64,000 bases of DNA from the NCBI GenBank assembly GCA_011390805.1, contig JAABRT010000003.1, forward strand, positions 1-64,000, written 5' to 3'. The notes beneath the pieces were generated by a model, which ran no database searches, had not been told where the DNA came from, and was given only the letters and a program-made list of their open reading frames with translations. This DNA is from Gemmatimonas sp. (GTDB lineage: Bacteria; Gemmatimonadota; Gemmatimonadetes; Gemmatimonadales; Gemmatimonadaceae). Position 1 is the stretch's first letter. Each line of letters opens with the position of its first letter. Below, one piece after another: positions 25,338 through 33,641 of the stretch. Position numbers and translations under genes: made by a program.

Positions 25338-26960
25338 TCAGTCCGCCACGCGTATTGAAGCGTCGTGCACCACTTCGCCGTTCATCACGGTCAACTGCAC
25401 CTGCGTTTCGCGGATTGACTCAGCTGCTATGCGCGTGATGTCGCGGTCAAGCAAAACGACATCGGCCAGTCGTCCACGCGCCAGCACCCCGGTTTGCACA
25501 TCCGCAAAGCCTGCGTATGCTGCACCGCGTGTGTAGGCCTGCAGCGCTTCTTCAACGCTGATCTTTTCTTCGGGAATCCAACCGTTCGGGTTGGCGTCGT
25601 CAAGCGTGCGTCGTGTAACCGCCGCATAAATGCCCTCGAGCGGCGTTGGCGGAGCCACAAACCAGTCACTGCCAAAGGCCAGCGCCGCGCCGTGATCGAG
25701 CATTGACCGGAACGCGTACGTGTAACGCGCGCGTCGCGTACCCACCACCTTTTCCGCCCACCGCCCATCGTCAATCGCATGATAGGGCTGCATGCTGGCA
25801 ATGACATCGAGCTCACGAAAGCGTGCGAAATCGTCAGGATGCATGTGCTGCGCATGTTCAATGCGCCAGCGACGGTCTCGCACACCATGCTGTGCCACCA
25901 CACGCGCGAACAGATCGAGTTGTGAACGGATGGCGTGGTCACCGATGGCATGAATGGCCAGCTGCAGTCCGGCGGCATCTGCCGCCAGCATCCGCTCCAG
26001 CATTGTGTCGGGATCCGTAACAAACAGGCCGCGGTTATCTGGTGCATCAGCAAACGGTTCGAGCATCGCGGCCGTGTGCGATCCGAGCGAACCGTCAACA
26101 AAGGCTTTCAGCAATCCCACGCGAAGGAGTGCATCACCGGTACCGAACTCGGCCACATGTGCGGCCAGCCGGGCGTGCGTGGCCAGTGGAACAGCCGCGT
26201 AGATACGCGTGCGCATGGTGTTGGCGTCGTGCGCGCGCTGGAACACCGGCAGGTCTTCCCAGAACCCCATGTGATGCACCGCCGTCACGCCCTTTGACGC
26301 AACGTGTGACATGGCGGCATGGAGTGCGCGGTCAAGTTGCGCGTCGGTTGTGTGCGGAATCGCGCGCGACACGAGTGACATGGCGTTGTCCTTGAACACA
26401 CCCGTCGGCGCACCACGTTCATCGCGCACAACGGTACCGCCGGCAACATCAGTCACCCCGTGTATCAGTCCGGCAGCGGCCAGCGCCGCACTGTTGGCCA
26501 ACGCCATGTGTCCGTCCAACCGGTTAATCCACACCGGATGATCTACGGTCACGCTGTCTATCCAATCACGCGTGGGAAGTTCCCCCCCCCAGAGCTGATG
26601 GTCCCAATCGCCGTGCTGAATCCATGTACCCGGCGGCACGGTCCGGGCGTGTTCGGCAATTCGACGGGTAAACTCCGCGGGTGTTGACGCATCTCGCAGT
26701 TGCACCGACGACAATGCCAGTCCGCCCGTGAGAAAGTGCACATGCGCGTCAATGAACCCGGGCGCCACCATGCCGCCCCGGGCGTCAATCACACGCGCCG
26801 ACGACGGCGTAAGTTTGCGAATCTCCGCGCTCGACCCCACCGCTTTGATGCTGGTGCCCGCGATCGCGATCGCATCAGCCCACGGACGCGACGGATCGCC
26901 GGTCCACACGCGTGCGTTGACGATGGCGATTGAGACAGCGGGGCTGGCGGCTATGGACAT
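25338..26960 (-). CDS. YtcJ-like amidohydrolase
   Basis: 540 aa, cytoplasmic, no signal. Hallmarks of the amidohydrolase-3 (YtcJ) group are seen in order: DAHVHFLTGG (metal HxH), the WIQHGDWDHQLWGG loop, HAIGDHAIRSQLD (His and Asp), RIEHAQHMHPDDFARF, and AFGSDWFVAPPTPLEGIYAAV, where the metal Asp lies. The C-terminal beta strand ends LADVVLLDRDI. The natural substrate is unknown; related enzymes hydrolyse N-acylated amino acids or formamide-like substrates. It is a second amidohydrolase of the window, not closely related to the exported one at 15266. Confidence 0.85.
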   Translation of the reverse strand: MSIAASPAVSIAIVNARVWTGDPSRPWADAIAIAGTSIKAVGSSAEIRKLTPSSARVIDARGGMVAPGFIDAHVHFLTGGLALSSVQLRDASTPAEFTRRIAEHARTVPPGTWIQHGDWDHQLWGGELPTRDWIDSVTVDHPVWINRLDGHMALANSAALAAAGLIHGVTDVAGGTVVRDERGAPTGVFKDNAMSLVSRAIPHTTDAQLDRALHAAMSHVASKGVTAVHHMGFWEDLPVFQRAHDANTMRTRIYAAVPLATHARLAAHVAEFGTGDALLRVGLLKAFVDGSLGSHTAAMLEPFADAPDNRGLFVTDPDTMLERMLAADAAGLQLAIHAIGDHAIRSQLDLFARVVAQHGVRDRRWRIEHAQHMHPDDFARFRELDVIASMQPYHAIDDGRWAEKVVGTRRARYTYAFRSMLDHGAALAFGSDWFVAPPTPLEGIYAAVTRRTLDDANPNGWIPEEKISVEEALQAYTRGAAYAGFADVQTGVLARGRLADVVLLDRDITRIAAESIRETQVQLTVMNGEVVHDASIRVAD

Positions 26961-26990
26961 TGCAGCAGGAAAAGGATGGTAGCGTTCCGA

Positions 26991-27311
26991 CTACCCGCGC
27001 TTCTCCACTGCGTCGCGCACGTCGAGCAGGATTTCGAAATACAGCTGCTCACGTCGATAGGCGAAATCAAGCGATGCCATTTGCGCCTCGTCACCCGATT
27101 CCTTGGCACGGGCAAAGGCCTCGGTGTACATCTCTTCCAGGTTGGTGAGGATACGATCACGGGGACGGGACATGCGCAAAGCCTCGAGAGCAGTGAAAGT
27201 AAGTCGTGGGGGCAGATCGCCGGGTGCCGATGCGGCCGCTTCATCGGGGTCGAAGAAACGGGTGAGCCGCGTCATCATGTGGCGACGCATTGGATCAGGA
27301 ATTTTGACCAT
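26991..27311 (-). CDS. Hypothetical protein, 106 aa
   Basis: The start at ATG 27311 gives MVKIPDPMRRHMM...; the much longer upstream reading frame is antisense to an HNH gene and is rejected. The C-terminal half is a long amphipathic helix pair (ILTNLEEMYTEAFARAKESGDEAQMASLDFAYRREQ) with many charged residues, then a short DVRDAVEKRG tail. It is divergent from the HNH gene with a very short gap. No family is recognised, and it has no obvious toxin or antitoxin motif. Confidence 0.55.
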   Translation of the reverse strand: MVKIPDPMRRHMMTRLTRFFDPDEAAASAPGDLPPRLTFTALEALRMSRPRDRILTNLEEMYTEAFARAKESGDEAQMASLDFAYRREQLYFEILLDVRDAVEKRG

Positions 27312-27338
27312 GGCAGTCCAGTGGCCCGGACGGTGGGC

Positions 27339-27728
27339 GTGACAGGACGCGTCCCGCACAACAGGCGGGCGTCGATTCCGCCGCACAGCACACCCACGCG
27401 CCACGCGGTCTTTGCGCGCGACGAGTTCTGCTGCGTGTACTGCGGAACCGAAGGAACACCGGAAACGCTGAGTGTAGACCACGTACAACCACGTGTGCGC
27501 GGCGGCGACCACTCGGCGGGGAACGTAGTGACCGCGTGCCTGCCGTGCAACGCGCGGAAAGCGCACCGCAGGCATACGGAGTTTCTGGTCAGTGAGCCTG
27601 AGGCGTGGCGGCACTTTCAGGAACGGGCACCGTACGTGTGGCCACGTCATCTGGAAGCGGTGACCGCCGAACTCAAGAGACGCGAACAGCGGGCCGCGAA
27701 ACGACACCAAACCCGCGGAAACGTGTAG
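27339..27728 (+). CDS. HNH endonuclease (small)
   Basis: The HNH core is complete: Cys32 and Cys35 (CVYCG), the DH of VDHVQPRVRGG near residue 47, Asn62 (AGNVV) and the second zinc pair Cys67/Cys70 (CLPCN). Together they form the metal-dependent beta-beta-alpha nuclease fold. The C-terminal half is basic (LKRREQRAAKRHQ). The start is uncertain: GTG codons at 27321, 27333 and 27339 are all possible, and I used the last. The residue spacing matches the HNH gene at 3911, though the flanks differ. It is transcribed divergently from the 106-aa hypothetical. Confidence 0.75.
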   Translation: MTGRVPHNRRASIPPHSTPTRHAVFARDEFCCVYCGTEGTPETLSVDHVQPRVRGGDHSAGNVVTACLPCNARKAHRRHTEFLVSEPEAWRHFQERAPYVWPRHLEAVTAELKRREQRAAKRHQTRGNV

Positions 27729-27828
27729 AAGTACGGCAGGCTGAGCCGGTCGCCGTCACGGATGTGGCGGCTGAAGTTCCGGTTCTGCCAGTGGGGTTGG
27801 CGTTGACCTCAACACCTCGAACACATCA

Positions 27829-28671
27829 ATGAACAACATCAAGGTTTTTGTCCTGCTGGCTGGTCTGACGGCTCTTGTCGTCGCGCTGGGTTCCGCGCTG
27901 GGTGGTGCCAATGGCGCCATCCTGGCGTTCGGCCTGGCCGCCGTCATGAATCTTTTCATGTTCTGGGGTTCGTCCAAGCTCGTGTTGCGCTCGTACAAGG
28001 CGCGCATTGTTACGGAGGCCGAGGCCCCTGATCTCTATCGCATGGTTGACCGGCTGCGCCAGAACGCCGGTCTGCCCATGCCCACCGTAGCCATCGCTCC
28101 TCACGCGCAGCCCAACGCGTTTGCCACGGGTCGTAACCCGGAAAACTCGGTGGTGTGCGTGACGGAGGGGCTCATGCAGCTCATCAGTCGCGAGGAGCTT
28201 GAAGGCGTTATTGCCCACGAGCTCGCGCACATCAAGAATCGTGACATGCTGCTGCAGACGATCGCGGCCACCATGTCGGGTGCGATCAGTAATCTGGCGC
28301 AGTTTGCGTTTTTCTTTGGGGGGCGCAACGACGAGGAGGGCAGCAATCCGTTTGTAGGATTGATTGCCATGATTGTGGCGCCCGTAGCGGCCATGATCAT
28401 GCAGTACGCAATCAGCCGTCAGCGCGAGTTCAAGGCCGATCGGGTCGGGGCAGAAATCTGCGGCCGTCCGCTCGCGTTGGCCGGTGCACTGCAAAAGCTG
28501 GAAATGTCGGCCAAGCGCATCCCGATGAATGTCTCCCCCGCGATGGCGCCGCTGGCGATTGTGAATCCACTGGCGGCCATCAAGGGGATGGGCATTGGCC
28601 GGTTGTTCAGCACGCATCCGCCAACGGCGGAGCGGGTGGCGAAGTTGGAGATGATGGCTGCGGGGAACTGA
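27829..28671 (+). CDS. htpX: Membrane zinc metalloprotease HtpX
   Basis: HtpX is an M48 membrane metalloprotease that degrades misfolded inner-membrane proteins. The 280 aa protein has two N-terminal helices (residues ~5-24 and 28-47). The zinc motif HELAH is at residues 130-134, and a second helix pair near FVGLIAMIVAPVAAMI is followed by the REFKADRVGAE zinc Glu motif. The C-terminal ending FSTHPPTAERVAKLE is standard for the family. Length and order are normal, so the gene looks intact. It is followed by repeat A copy 2. Confidence 0.95.
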   Translation: MNNIKVFVLLAGLTALVVALGSALGGANGAILAFGLAAVMNLFMFWGSSKLVLRSYKARIVTEAEAPDLYRMVDRLRQNAGLPMPTVAIAPHAQPNAFATGRNPENSVVCVTEGLMQLISREELEGVIAHELAHIKNRDMLLQTIAATMSGAISNLAQFAFFFGGRNDEEGSNPFVGLIAMIVAPVAAMIMQYAISRQREFKADRVGAEICGRPLALAGALQKLEMSAKRIPMNVSPAMAPLAIVNPLAAIKGMGIGRLFSTHPPTAERVAKLEMMAAGN

Positions 28672-28678
28672 TCACAAC

Positions 28679-28885
28679 AACCGTTTGACCGCGTTTTCGG
28701 TGGACGGTTCACGGTGGTCCGTAGACGGTTCTTACGGCCGTTGGACCGCGTTATCGGTGAGGGTACACGGTTAACTGTGCACGGTTTGAAAAAACCGCCT
28801 ACCGGCAACCGTGTACTCCCACCCAAAACGCGGTCAAACGGCAGGTAAACCCCAACCGTCAACGGTCAACCGTCCACCGCCAACC
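28679..28885. repeat. Palindromic intergenic repeat, family A copy 2
   Basis: The core at about 28738-28844 matches the reverse complement of the 7568-7682 element, sharing the terminal CCGTTTGACNGCGTT-type arms and ACGGTTTGAAAAAACCGCC. An extra upstream half copy (from 28679, CCGTTTGACCGCGTTTTCGG) and a downstream stretch of short GTCAACGGTCAACCGTCC repeats extend it. The 3' end runs into the ferredoxin gene, whose last few codons are encoded by repeat sequence. Two copies 21 kb apart indicate a dispersed family. Confidence 0.8.
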
Positions 28886-29210
28886 GATGAAACACTTTGT
28901 CTTCCAGCACCCGCCCCTCCTTGAGGTGCTCCACTACAATGCGCTCCAGCAGCTCCGGCGTGACCCGCGCGTACCAGATCCCATCCGGATACACCGCCAC
29001 AATCGGGCCGCCGTGACACACGCCGAGACAGGGTGTCTCGCTGCGCTTGATCCGCTTGGGCCCGAATAACAGCCCCTCGCGCTGCAGCAGGAACGCCAGG
29101 CGGCTGTACAGCGCCCGCCCACGGCGATCATCACTGCAAAAACCGCCCGTACACACCAGCACGTGACGGGCGTAAGGCTCCATTTGTGGGGCAGCGGGCA
29201 CGGTAGACAT
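28866..29210 (-). CDS. (2Fe-2S) ferredoxin domain protein
   Basis: The thioredoxin-like 2Fe-2S fold is recognised by four cysteines at residues 20, 25, 61 and 65 (HVLVCTGGFCSDD ... ETPCLGVCHGGP). This spacing is typical of the small ferredoxin-like domain found in NuoE-related and stand-alone proteins. It could be a soluble electron carrier or a cluster chaperone. The C-terminal residues (HRLAVDG) are encoded inside the palindromic repeat A, so the natural end may have been replaced. It is transcribed divergently from the sulfurtransferase gene. Confidence 0.85.
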   Translation of the reverse strand: MSTVPAAPQMEPYARHVLVCTGGFCSDDRRGRALYSRLAFLLQREGLLFGPKRIKRSETPCLGVCHGGPIVAVYPDGIWYARVTPELLERIVVEHLKEGRVLEDKVFHRLAVDG

Positions 29211-29346
29211 GTGAAGAACGTAAATCCAGAGCCGGTGTCGAATGGGCGAGCATCGCCGTTTCGCGCACGATTCCGCGCACCAGATGTAACACGATGCGCT
29301 CCGTCTGCGTTTCCCCGTTTATAAATTGCGGCCATGAGCGTCGGCT

Positions 29347-30288
29347 GTGCGTCCGGCGTCCGACCGCACATTTCACTCCAATCCGGACCAAACTGTGGCT
29401 GGTTCTCACCCTCCTGATCCGCTGATCGTCGCCAAAGGCTATGCCCACCCCGAAGTGCTTGTGAGCACCGACTGGTTGGCCGATCACCTCAACGATCCTG
29501 ACATCCGCTTGCTCGAGTGCAACGAGGATGTGCTGCTCTACGATCTTGAACACATTCCCGGTGCCCAGCGCATTGACTGGCACGTTGATCTCAACGATCA
29601 GGTGCAGCGCGATTATGTCTCGCGCGAAGCCTTCGAAGCGCTGCTGCGCAAACTTGGTGTGAATGAACACACCACCGTCATTTTTTATGGCGACAAGAAC
29701 AACTGGTGGGCCAGCTACGCGTTCTGGGTGTTTTCGTTGTTCGGCTTTACGAACATGAAGCTGCTCGACGGCGGCCGGGCCAAGTGGATGGCTGAGCAGC
29801 GCCCGACCACAACAGACATTCCAACCTTCCCGGCAACCGGGTTCGTGGCCAACGAACGGAATGATCAGGCTATTCGCGCGTTCTTTCACGACACACGCGA
29901 ACACATGGAAGCGAAGCAGCCGCTCATTGATGTGCGGTCACCGCAGGAATACAGCGGCGAGCGCACGCACATGCCCGACTATCCGCAGGAAGGCACGCTG
30001 CGAGGCGGACACATTCCCGGCGCCAACAGCGTACCGTGGTCCCGCGCTGCCGATGCCGACGGCACCTTCAAACCGGCAAGCGCATTGCGTGCGATCTACG
30101 AAGGCGAAGTTGGTCTCAGCAGCGACCAGCACGTCATCACATACTGCCGCATCGGCGAGCGATCGTCGCATTCATGGTTCGTTCTCACCTTTCTTCTGGG
30201 CTACCGCAACGTGCGCAACTACGATGGATCGTGGACTGAGTGGGGTAACGCGGTGCGTGCACCAATCACCGTGGGAGAGCAGCCGTGA
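29347..30288 (+). CDS. Thiosulfate sulfurtransferase (two rhodanese domains)
   Basis: The N-terminal domain (about residues 30-160) is an inactive-type rhodanese repeat ([12 protein letters not shown] ... [14 protein letters not shown]). The second domain ends in the catalytic CRIGERS loop near residue 264, with the active-site Cys that accepts a sulfane sulfur. The protein transfers sulfur to cyanide, thioredoxin or other acceptors in the cytoplasm. The GTG at 29347 could be replaced by GTG 29395, which removes the weakly supported 16-residue start. The OsmC gene follows with a 4-nt overlap, suggesting a common operon. Confidence 0.9.
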   Translation: MRPASDRTFHSNPDQTVAGSHPPDPLIVAKGYAHPEVLVSTDWLADHLNDPDIRLLECNEDVLLYDLEHIPGAQRIDWHVDLNDQVQRDYVSREAFEALLRKLGVNEHTTVIFYGDKNNWWASYAFWVFSLFGFTNMKLLDGGRAKWMAEQRPTTTDIPTFPATGFVANERNDQAIRAFFHDTREHMEAKQPLIDVRSPQEYSGERTHMPDYPQEGTLRGGHIPGANSVPWSRAADADGTFKPASALRAIYEGEVGLSSDQHVITYCRIGERSSHSWFVLTFLLGYRNVRNYDGSWTEWGNAVRAPITVGEQP

Positions 30289-30716
30289 CCCCCAAACCAC
30301 CGGTCAAACTGGGCATGCAGTGGGTGGGCGGTCACGCCTTCGAAGGCGGACGCCAGGACGGCCCGAAAATCATCCTTGATGGAAAGTCGCAACTCGGCCC
30401 GGGGCCGGTCGAGGCGATGATGCTCGCGCTTGCCGCGTGCACCGGCTACGACATCGTGGATATCCTCGAAAAGCGACGCACCCCAATCAGCGGCATGCAG
30501 ATGGCCATTCACGCCGAACGCTTTGATGGTGTGCCCGCCCGCGTAACGAGCGTGGTACTCACGTACGACATCTTCGGCGACGGTATTGAACTTGTGCACG
30601 CCGAACGTGCCGTCGAGTTGGCGATTACCAAGTATTGCTCCGTACGTGACAGCCTCGATCCCAACATGAACATTCAATCGGTCGTGCGCGTGCATCCGGC
30701 GGCTCTAGCGTCCTGA
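30285..30716 (+). CDS. OsmC family peroxiredoxin-like protein
   Basis: The gene begins with GTG overlapping the upstream stop by 4 nt. The fold is OsmC/Ohr-like (about 143 aa), with the hallmark helix [24 protein letters not shown], where the Cys sits in the first catalytic position, and a second Cys in [12 protein letters not shown]. These two thiols form the peroxide-reducing site in OsmC and Ohr. Its link to a rhodanese suggests a role in sulfur or peroxide chemistry, which is inference. Confidence 0.85.
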   Translation: MTPKPPVKLGMQWVGGHAFEGGRQDGPKIILDGKSQLGPGPVEAMMLALAACTGYDIVDILEKRRTPISGMQMAIHAERFDGVPARVTSVVLTYDIFGDGIELVHAERAVELAITKYCSVRDSLDPNMNIQSVVRVHPAALAS

Positions 30717-30835
30717 TCACGCAGCCGGCCGCGCACCAGACGATTGCGAAGCAGCGTCTTCGAGAATAGGTTCTCATTATACCATTTGCTTTATCCCGGT
30801 CATCCGTACCGGATCTGACGCTCTTTCGCTGCCCC

Positions 30836-31657
30836 ATGTCTGTCTGGCTTCGCACCATGTTGGCCGTTGCGCTGGTCTGCGCCGTGCCGCTCGTGGTGAC
30901 TGCGCTGATCGCCAACAATGAACGCCTCGTCCGGGCGATGCTGCCAAACCTGCTCTCGTTCGGAGTCGGTGTGCTCATCGCCTCGGCCGGACTGCACCTG
31001 CTCCCCGAGTCGCTTACCCACAGCGCGCCGCTCACCGTCGCGCTCACGGCGACTCTGGGATTTGTGCTGTTTGCCGGTGTTGAATACCTGCTGGAGCAGC
31101 ATGACCACGGGCATGTGCATGGCTTGGCCATGGGAGTGCCGCATCATGAACACGCGCACGAACACGCGCACGAACATGCGTCAGGGCACGCGCACGTGTC
31201 GGGAGCGAAATCGTCGCGCGCGCTGCTGCCGATGGCGTTCAGCGCCGACGTGATGCACAACTTTCTCGACGGCATTCTGATTGCCGCCACCTTCATGGTT
31301 CAGCCCGAGTTGGGCGTGCTTACCGCGCTGGCGATTGGCCTGCACGAACTGCCGCGCGAACTCGGCACATTCGGTCTGTTCGTGCACGGCGGCCTGGCCC
31401 CGAGGAAGGCGCTGCTGTTCAACGCGCTCACGGCTGTGTTTGCGATGGCGGGGGCAGCCCTTACCCTCGCCTTGGGTCGTGTGGCCGAAAATCTGGCGGT
31501 CATGATCCTGCCCTTCGCAGCCGGCACCATGCTTTATATCGCGTTCACCGTGGCGCGTTCGGTGTTGCCGCCGGTGGACGGTGTCATGCCGCTGCGCCGG
31601 CTCGGCTGGGTCATGGCCGGCAGCGCCATGGTCGGGCTGATGATTCTGCCCTGGTAG
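30836..31657 (+). CDS. ZIP family metal transporter
   Basis: The protein has the eight-helix ZIP topology in 273 aa. A large His-rich cytoplasmic loop (HDHGHVHGLAMGVPHHEHAHEH and repeats of HEHAHEH) lies between helices 3 and 4. The metal-translocation motifs are visible: VMHNFLDGILIAATF (helix IV) and GLHELPRELG (helix V). It should import zinc or another divalent metal across the inner membrane. The AT-rich stretch in its upstream region (about 30762-30790) could be an operator but matches no clear consensus. The zinc link is strengthened by the cysteine-free L31 gene next door. Confidence 0.9.
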   Translation: MSVWLRTMLAVALVCAVPLVVTALIANNERLVRAMLPNLLSFGVGVLIASAGLHLLPESLTHSAPLTVALTATLGFVLFAGVEYLLEQHDHGHVHGLAMGVPHHEHAHEHAHEHASGHAHVSGAKSSRALLPMAFSADVMHNFLDGILIAATFMVQPELGVLTALAIGLHELPRELGTFGLFVHGGLAPRKALLFNALTAVFAMAGAALTLALGRVAENLAVMILPFAAGTMLYIAFTVARSVLPPVDGVMPLRRLGWVMAGSAMVGLMILPW

Positions 31658-31902
31658 ACAGCGGCCCGCCTGCCGTGCGGCCCACCGGCGCCCTCGTTCA
31701 GGTTGCCCGCGCCATGCCGCTTGACCTGCGAGCCGGACTAGAGCAATTATCAGGACTGCGTTGGTGCGCATTTTTTTGCTCACAGACGCCGAAACCAAAC
31801 CGGATTCAGTCGCCTCAGGGCGAACGGTTTGGATCACCCCAGGCGGTTTTCAGTAACCGCGATGCGTGCCCGCCGGAAATGGGTGCGTGAGGATTGCTTC
31901 AC

Positions 31903-32145
31903 ATGAAAGACGCTATTCATCCGCCGTACCACCCGGTGGTGTTCAAAGACGCCTCAACGGGTTCGATCATTGTGACGCGGTCAACCATGACCAGCGAGCA
32001 GAAGATCACCCTCGATGACGGCAACGAGTATCCGCTCATCCTTCTTGAAATCACCGCTGACTCGCACCCGTTTTACACGGGCACGCAGCGCCTCATCGAC
32101 ACGCAGGGTCGCGTCGACAAGTTCAAGAAGCGTTACGGACGATAA
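31903..32145 (+). CDS. rpmE2: Type B 50S ribosomal protein L31 (zinc-independent)
   Basis: The start is ATG 31903 ([16 protein letters not shown]), preceded by GAGG. The 80 aa product has the family end [20 protein letters not shown] and contains no Cys, so it is the zinc-free form of L31 that replaces the zinc-binding paralogue during zinc shortage. Such genes are commonly under Zur control. The adjacent ZIP transporter and the Fur-family gene at 33270 make a zinc-starvation locus plausible. A strong terminator follows at 32161. Confidence 0.92.
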   Translation: MKDAIHPPYHPVVFKDASTGSIIVTRSTMTSEQKITLDDGNEYPLILLEITADSHPFYTGTQRLIDTQGRVDKFKKRYGR

Positions 32146-32160
32146 ATCGAAGCATGATGA

Positions 32161-32196
32161 AAACGGCGGGCTCCGGTGGAGCCCGCCGTTTTTTTG
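32161..32196 (+). terminator. Rho-independent terminator after rpmE2
   Basis: A perfect 13-bp stem (AACGGCGGGCTCC with GGAGCCCGCCGTT) encloses a 3-nt loop (GGT) and is followed by a run of seven T, starting about 16 nt after the L31 stop. This is the clearest intrinsic terminator in the window. Confidence 0.95.
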
Positions 32197-32221
32197 CCTG
32201 CTACTCGCCCCAACACCCCTG

Positions 32222-32417
32222 ATTCGTCTTTCCGGCCAATCCGTGCCGCGAGGCCTTATGGCCTTATGGCCTCGAACAGCTTCGTACGCACGAACAGAGC
32301 CGCGACGGCAGCCCACGACGTCGCGGGCAGACACCGTCGCTCGGGGCCATTGTACGAAACCGAGCGAGGCTTTAAGGCCATAAGGCCCCGCGGCACTGTG
32401 TAGCCGGAAGGACGAAT
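32222..32417. repeat. Palindromic intergenic repeat, family C
   Basis: The element begins ATTCGTCTTTCCGGCC and ends GCCGGAAGGACGAAT as an inverted terminal repeat. Inside each arm is a GAGGCCTTATGGCCTTATGG motif and its mate GGCTTTAAGGCCATAAGG. The interior has CGAACAG / GTACGAA motifs. The element fills the gap between the rpmE2 terminator and the convergent PAP2 gene. Only one copy is visible here. Confidence 0.75.
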
Positions 32418-32437
32418 GGAACTGCGCGCAATCCGCC

Positions 32438-33181
32438 TTAGCGCCCCGCCGCCCGCCGACCACGCGCCGCGGCCCAGCGCCACACAAACTCGGCCACCAG
32501 CCACCCCAGCACCGCGGCGGCCACCACATCGCTCAAATAATGCGCACCGGCCATCACCCGCGTCAGCGCGCAGCCGGCGGCAAGCGTGTACCACACCACC
32601 CGACCACCCGGAAACGCACGCGCCAACAGCGCCGCCGCACCAAACGCCACCCCCGCATGGCTGCTCACCAGCCCCAGCCCCTTGGTGCTCCACAAGTCCA
32701 CATCGTACGGGCGAAAGAGATACTCCGCCGATTCAGCCCCCGGACGCTGCCGGCGCACAATCAGCTTGATCACCTCCGCCAGCCCGCCGCCCAGCGCGGC
32801 GCTCAACACCAGTGCGCCCGCGCGCCAGCCCAGCCCGTTGGCTGGTTCACCCGGTCCGGGGCGGCTGGTCAACCACATCCCGACCGCCGTGACTATCCAC
32901 GCCGGCAGGTAGCCCACCGTGCGCAGCCAGCGTCCCCAATCGCGATCGTTCACTCGCGGGTAGCGCACATGCTCCCAGGCCAGTCCGTCAGCCAGATGCG
33001 ACAGCGCCAGCGCAACCACCATCACCACCAGCACACGCGCCCACGGTACCGGGGCGACGTACAGCGGGTCTGACAGGGGGGCGCTCAATGGCGGGCGCGC
33101 CGTGTGGCCAGCGGGCGACGTATCACCTTCCGGTGAGCGTGGTGGCATGGTGGGCGGCGTGGTTGGTGGCACGGCGAGCAA
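32438..33181 (-). CDS. PAP2-type membrane phosphatase
   Basis: The gene encodes about 247 aa with a Pro-rich N-terminal stretch of ~45 residues and then five or six helices. PAP2 superfamily motifs are present: KLIVRRQRPG (phosphatase motif 1), SSHAGVAFG (motif 2, with Ser-Ser-His replacing the usual PSGH) and LTRVMAGAHYLSDVV (motif 3). It should dephosphorylate lipid phosphates such as undecaprenyl-pyrophosphate or phosphatidic acid at the outer face of the inner membrane. It is divergent from the Fur-family gene, 88 bp apart. Confidence 0.85.
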   Translation of the reverse strand: MLAVPPTTPPTMPPRSPEGDTSPAGHTARPPLSAPLSDPLYVAPVPWARVLVVMVVALALSHLADGLAWEHVRYPRVNDRDWGRWLRTVGYLPAWIVTAVGMWLTSRPGPGEPANGLGWRAGALVLSAALGGGLAEVIKLIVRRQRPGAESAEYLFRPYDVDLWSTKGLGLVSSHAGVAFGAAALLARAFPGGRVVWYTLAAGCALTRVMAGAHYLSDVVAAAVLGWLVAEFVWRWAAARGRRAAGR

Positions 33182-33251
33182 TCAACTATCCGGAACAACA
33201 GGAAACCAGCGCTGCCGCAACTTCAAATTTTCACGCTCCGGTAACGCACTC

Positions 33252-33272
33252 AGCTGATTATTATTGATAATG
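33252..33272 (+). promoter_or_regulatory. Possible AT-rich operator before the Fur-family gene
   Basis: The sequence GCTGATTATTATTGATAATGG lies directly over the start codon of the Fur-family regulator and stands out from the GC-rich background. It contains the palindromic ATTATT/GATAAT core that resembles Fur-type boxes (GATAATGATAATCATTATC). This may be an autoregulatory site. The call rests on composition and resemblance only. Confidence 0.35.
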
Positions 33273-33641
33273 GAACGACGCACACGACAGCGAGACGCGA
33301 TCCGTCGCGTCTTTGAAGACGCAGGACGGCCGTTGGGCCCGAACGAAGTGCTCGAAGCCGGACGCGATCACGTCAACGGACTCGGCATTGCCACAGTGTA
33401 CCGCACCATCGCCTCGCTGGTTGAGACCGATTGGCTCACACCGGTTGAACTGCCCGGTGAACCGCCGCGCTACGAAGTGGCCGGACAGGCCCACCATCAT
33501 CATTTCCGCTGCCGCACCTGCGCGCGAGTCTTTGAAATCCACGGCTGCCCGGGACAGCTCAACGAGCTCACGCCCCCCGGCTTCCGGCTGGAGCGACACG
33601 AGGTCGTGCTCTACGGACTGTGCGAGGCATGCGCGGCTTGA
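33270..33641 (+). CDS. Fur-family metal-responsive transcriptional regulator
   Basis: ATG 33270 is chosen over the TTG at 33264. The N-terminal winged helix carries GIATVYRTIASLVETDWL, the DNA-recognition helix of the Fur superfamily. The C-terminal half has the metal patches: AHHHHFRCRTC, a His run plus a CxxC, and the terminal CEAC zinc site. The specific metal (Fe for Fur, Zn for Zur, peroxide for PerR) cannot be read. The neighbouring ZIP transporter and zinc-free L31 make Zur the best guess. The gene overlaps the SCO1 gene by about 13 bp. Confidence 0.85.
   Translation: MERRTRQRDAIRRVFEDAGRPLGPNEVLEAGRDHVNGLGIATVYRTIASLVETDWLTPVELPGEPPRYEVAGQAHHHHFRCRTCARVFEIHGCPGQLNELTPPGFRLERHEVVLYGLCEACAA

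Noticed and set aside
27312-27710. N-terminal extension of the 106-aa hypothetical protein
   Set aside because: It is antisense to the HNH core motifs and is Arg/His-rich; the start at 27311 is more plausible.
30762-30790. Zur-box candidate upstream of the ZIP gene
   Set aside because: The region is AT-rich but has no clear dyad matching a known box, so it is mentioned only in the zinc finding and not listed as a site.
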